Part shown: positions 61,554 to 64,000 of the stretch, piece by piece
Layout: the number at the start of each line of letters is the position of its first letter
How positions within the stretch are numbered: the first letter of the stretch is position 1
Source of the DNA: Sphingobium sp. WTD-1
Lineage (GTDB): Bacteria > Pseudomonadota > Alphaproteobacteria > Sphingomonadales > Sphingomonadaceae
Assembly: GCF_030128825.1 (NCBI RefSeq)
Contig: NZ_CP119127.1
Location: 3,534,001 to 3,598,000, forward strand
Length of the DNA stretch: 64,000 nt
Direction: 5' to 3'
Notes under the pieces: generated by a model
Seen by the model: the letters and a program-made list of their open reading frames with translations, nothing else
Database searches by the model: none
Told to the model about the DNA's origin: nothing
Translations under genes and position numbers: made by a program

Positions 61554-61557
61554 TTAG
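61554..61557. repeat. IS1380 target-site duplication, left copy
   Basis: TTAG, repeated exactly at 63205-63208; four base pairs is usual for this family. Confidence 0.8.
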
Positions 61558-63204
61558 CCCGTCTTATTCACCGACGGGGGCCTGAAGGGTTGGCGGGAGT
61601 GGCATAAGCCTCTGATCTGAATTAGGAACTGGGTGTCTACGCCGGCCCTGCTGCAGGGCAGAAAATGCCACAGGCCACACCCGCCATGAAAGACGATATC
61701 GCAACTTCATTCCGATTCCCAGCGGTCGGCGGGAAGAAGATCACAGCCGCGTTTGACGGTGGCCGACTGACCTCGGACGGCGGCGTTCTGCTGCTTGCGC
61801 AGGCCGAGCGCGCGATGGGGCTCTGCCGGCGGCTTGCGGGTTGCATTGCCGATCCGCGTGACCCGACGCGGGTGATCCATCGCCTCGATGACATCCTACG
61901 TGCCCGGGTGTTCGCGATCGCGTGCGGCTATGAAGATGCCGATGATCTCGACGCCCTGCGCGACGATCCGGGCTTCCGCCTGGCGCTGGGCAAGTTGCCG
62001 GGATCGGGCGCGGGGCTTGCCAGCCAACCGACGATGAGCCGCTGGGAGAATGCTCCGACCACGCGTGAGCTGGCCAGGATGATGGCCGAGATGATCGGCG
62101 TCTACTGCGCCAGCTATCCGGCTCCACCAGTGGCGGTGACGCTGGACATCGATGACACCTGCGATGTCGTGCACGGCTATCAGCAGTTGTCCTTCTGGAA
62201 CGGGCATCACGGTGAGCGCTGCTTCCTGCCGATCCATGTGTACGACACCGCGACCGGTCGTCCGGTCGCGATGCTGCTGCGCACCGGTAAGACGCCGTCA
62301 GGCGCCGAAGCTGCCGGCCACATCCGGCGCCTGGTGCGTCATATCCGCCGGTACTGGCCAGAAACGCACATCACCTTCCGCGGCGACGGGCATTATGGCC
62401 GCCCCGAAGTCATGGCCTTCTGCGAGGCCCACCGCGTCGATTACGTGTTCGGCTTGCCGACCAATGCCGCGCTACGTGCTGATCCGGTCATCGTTGCCAT
62501 CGCAGACGCCTGCGCGGTCAAGCGGGCCACGGCCCAGTATCCGGTCCTGCGCAACTATGCCGAGACGCACTACGGCGCAAAGAGCTGGAACTGCCAGCGC
62601 CGCGTCGTCGCCCGGATCGAGGCCAGCACGCTGGGCATGGATATCCGCTACGTCGTCACCTCGCTGACCGAAGGCTCGGCCGAGCATATCTACGACACGC
62701 TTTACTGCGCGCGCGGCCAAGCCGAAAACCTGATCAAGCGCCACAAGGCTCAACTCGCCAGCGATCGCACCTCGTGCCGCTCAGCCAATGCCAATCAAAT
62801 GCGCCTCATCCTACACACCGCCGCCTACTGGCTGTTGTGGCGCGTCCAGCAGGCGATCCCCAAGACCACCGCGCTGGCCACGGCCGAGTTCGCAACGCTA
62901 CGCTTGCGGCTGCTCAAGGTGGCTGCCCGCGTCATCGAAACCTCCTCGCGTATCCGTCTCGCCTTCGCGTCAGCCTGCCCGGAGGCCGACGTGTTCAAAG
63001 CAATCGCCACCAGTCTCCGGCCAGCACCGACATAGCCAGTGCGGCAGTGCCGCCGAAAGCCCGAGCCCTCGTCCATCAACCTCGAAAAGCCCTTTGCTCC
63101 TGCTGCGGTGAAAAACGCCGGCGCTGGCGCTCGCCCAGATCACGCGGCAACCGACCCACCAAACCCGAAATACCCCAGTGCAGCGGGCTCATGAATAAGC
63201 CGGG
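61558..63204 (+). mobile_element. Complete IS1380 family insertion sequence
   Basis: The 1647-bp element has inverted ends CCCG(T/G)CTTATTCA (12 of 13 match) and a 4-bp TTAG duplication, with one intact transposase gene. It lies between the leftward 161-aa gene and the rightward MucR-type gene, and has separated them from part of their former upstream region. Confidence 0.92.
61665..63035 (+). CDS. IS1380 family transposase
   Basis: The 456-residue DDE transposase has the IS1380 layout: AAFDGGRLTSDGGVLLLAQA start, ALDIDDTCDVVHGYQQLSFW (first Asp), ITFRGDGHYGRPEVMAFCEA (second Asp) and RGQAENLIKRHKAQLASDRT (Glu). Length and motifs are intact. The start may be 61665 or the ATG at 61686. Confidence 0.95.
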   Translation: MPQATPAMKDDIATSFRFPAVGGKKITAAFDGGRLTSDGGVLLLAQAERAMGLCRRLAGCIADPRDPTRVIHRLDDILRARVFAIACGYEDADDLDALRDDPGFRLALGKLPGSGAGLASQPTMSRWENAPTTRELARMMAEMIGVYCASYPAPPVAVTLDIDDTCDVVHGYQQLSFWNGHHGERCFLPIHVYDTATGRPVAMLLRTGKTPSGAEAAGHIRRLVRHIRRYWPETHITFRGDGHYGRPEVMAFCEAHRVDYVFGLPTNAALRADPVIVAIADACAVKRATAQYPVLRNYAETHYGAKSWNCQRRVVARIEASTLGMDIRYVVTSLTEGSAEHIYDTLYCARGQAENLIKRHKAQLASDRTSCRSANANQMRLILHTAAYWLLWRVQQAIPKTTALATAEFATLRLRLLKVAARVIETSSRIRLAFASACPEADVFKAIATSLRPAPT

Positions 63205-63208
63205 TTAG
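63205..63208. repeat. IS1380 target-site duplication, right copy
   Basis: TTAG, identical to 61554-61557. Confidence 0.8.
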
Positions 63209-63276
63209 CTCTTCGGCAATTCTTTTTCGGCAAGAGACAACTTCCCTATTGCCTTCCCTTAGCCTGGAGTTTTTGC

Positions 63277-64000
63277 GTGGCCGATACCGAGCAGCCCGAT
63301 CTCACTGCAATGACGGTGCAGTTACTGAGCGCCTATTTCTCGAACAACCAGGTGCCGGCCGGCGACATCGCCGGGATCATCGAAGCGACACGCGGCGCCC
63401 TCGAAGGAAAGGGCGAAGCCGAAGCGCCGGCACCGGTGGAACATGTTCCTGCCGTATCGGTGCGCAAGAGCCTGGGCTCGCGCGAGCACCTCATCAGCAT
63501 GATCGACGGCAAGCCGTACAAGACGCTCAAGCGGCATCTGGCGACCAACGGGCTGACCCCGGCCGAGTATCGCGAGCGCTACAAGCTCCCGCGGGATTAT
63601 CCGATGGTGGCTCCCGCCTATTCCGAGCACCGCCGTGCCGTCGCTGCAAAGCTGGGCCTTGGAAGAAAGGCGAGCGAAACGGCACAGACGGAAGCGCCCG
63701 TCACCGAACAGGCCGTACAGGAAGCCACTCCGCCCGCCCCGGTGAAGGAGCGGAAGCCGCAACGCACGAATAGAAAAACCAATGCGGCGACGCCGGTCGC
63801 TGAGGTCCCCGCCACCGCCGTGGAGCAAACACCGGAATCCGCACCGACTCCGGCGCCAGTGAAGGAACAGAAGTCGAAACGCGCGAGCAGAAAAGCCAAT
63901 ACAGTGACGCCCGCCGATGAGGTTGCCGCGATTGCCTTGGAGCAAACGCCGGAATCCACATCGGCTCCGGCGCCGGAAAAGCCCAAGCGTACGCGTGCAA
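63277..64000 (+). CDS. Ros/MucR-type regulator with repeat tail (partial)
   Basis: GTG 63277 follows CTGGAG 8 nt upstream; the frame is open to the window end (241 codons seen). The N-terminal domain fits MucR (LTAMTVQLLSAYFSNNQVPA, SLGSREHLISMIDGKPYKTL, KRHLATNGLTPAEYRERYKL, DYPMVAPAYSEHR, AKLGLGRKA). The cysteines of the Ros zinc finger are absent. After residue about 130 there is a 39-residue (117-bp) repeat with basic patches (PVKERKPQRTNRK, PVKEQKSKRASRK, PKRTRA), resembling histone-H1-like tails. MucR proteins bind AT-rich DNA as gene silencers. The IS1380 end is 72 nt upstream of its start. Confidence 0.85.
   Translation, partial: MADTEQPDLTAMTVQLLSAYFSNNQVPAGDIAGIIEATRGALEGKGEAEAPAPVEHVPAVSVRKSLGSREHLISMIDGKPYKTLKRHLATNGLTPAEYRERYKLPRDYPMVAPAYSEHRRAVAAKLGLGRKASETAQTEAPVTEQAVQEATPPAPVKERKPQRTNRKTNAATPVAEVPATAVEQTPESAPTPAPVKEQKSKRASRKANTVTPADEVAAIALEQTPESTSAPAPEKPKRTRA

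Noticed and set aside
31400..64000. CRISPR array or tRNA attachment site for the element
   Set aside because: No regularly spaced short repeats and no tRNA-like cloverleaf were seen; the only tandem repeat is the coding 117-bp repeat in the MucR-type gene.

Overview
The window looks like a GC-rich alphaproteobacterium of the sphingomonad type. The main reasons are a sphingomonad-style TonB-dependent receptor, a Ros/MucR regulator without zinc-finger cysteines, and an accessory block (DUF736, DUF2493-like, PRTRC cassette, DUF932) of the sort carried by integrative elements and large plasmids of this group. This is inference from gene content; no rRNA or tRNA gene was recognised.

Bases 1-5.6 kb hold a small catabolic-looking cluster (LysR regulator, exported monooxygenase-fold protein, Tat-exported VOC protein, aldo/keto reductase). 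It ends in a TonB-dependent receptor cut off at about 4884, where different DNA carrying a TetR regulator begins.

Bases 5.6-20 kb form a divergent polyhydroxybutyrate and lipid region. Leftwards run an SDR, phaB, phaA and an LptB-like ATPase. Rightwards run phaC, a MaoC-Pta fusion, ackA, a fabI paralogue, an outer-membrane phospholipase A, a remnant of an FAD oxidoreductase, and an MCE/Mla lipid transporter (permease, ATPase, MCE protein, lipoprotein). From phaC onward nearly every stop overlaps the next start, so acetyl-CoA/acetyl-phosphate/PHB metabolism and outer-membrane lipid handling appear to be one transcription unit.

Bases 20-31 kb carry a GltS glutamate permease, a CPA1 cation/proton antiporter, a complete IS66 element (8-bp target duplication) inserted in a decayed metal P-type ATPase, and an intact cueR-copA copper operon with a 19-bp-spacer MerR promoter. 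Decayed DNA with an IS3 relic follows.

Bases 31.4-64 kb are mobile-element DNA, nearly all genes leftward. Parts: (i) small genes with their own terminators, including paralogues sharing an N-terminal domain and SLOG-like C-termini; (ii) a lower-GC cargo with an S9 peptidase broken by an IS5/IS427 element; (iii) an operon of a GHKL ATPase, a HerA-like ATPase, a seven-repeat SANT/Myb-like protein, a 68-aa protein and a frameshifted PP-loop/PAPS-reductase-like protein; (iv) DUF5983 and unknown genes, two with tiny translationally coupled leader ORFs; (v) a PRTRC cassette (ParB, E, C, F, B, A, ThiF), which reads as a ubiquitin-like modification module (Ub-like, E2-like, E1-like, JAMM peptidase), with vapBC at its end; (vi) DUF932, a divergent ABC exporter and a methyltransferase-like protein ending in a sliding-clamp-binding motif; (vii) a complete IS1380 element and the start of a MucR-type gene with a 117-bp tandem-repeat tail, running off the window. 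A purine-rich leader motif recurs upstream of about six of these leftward units.
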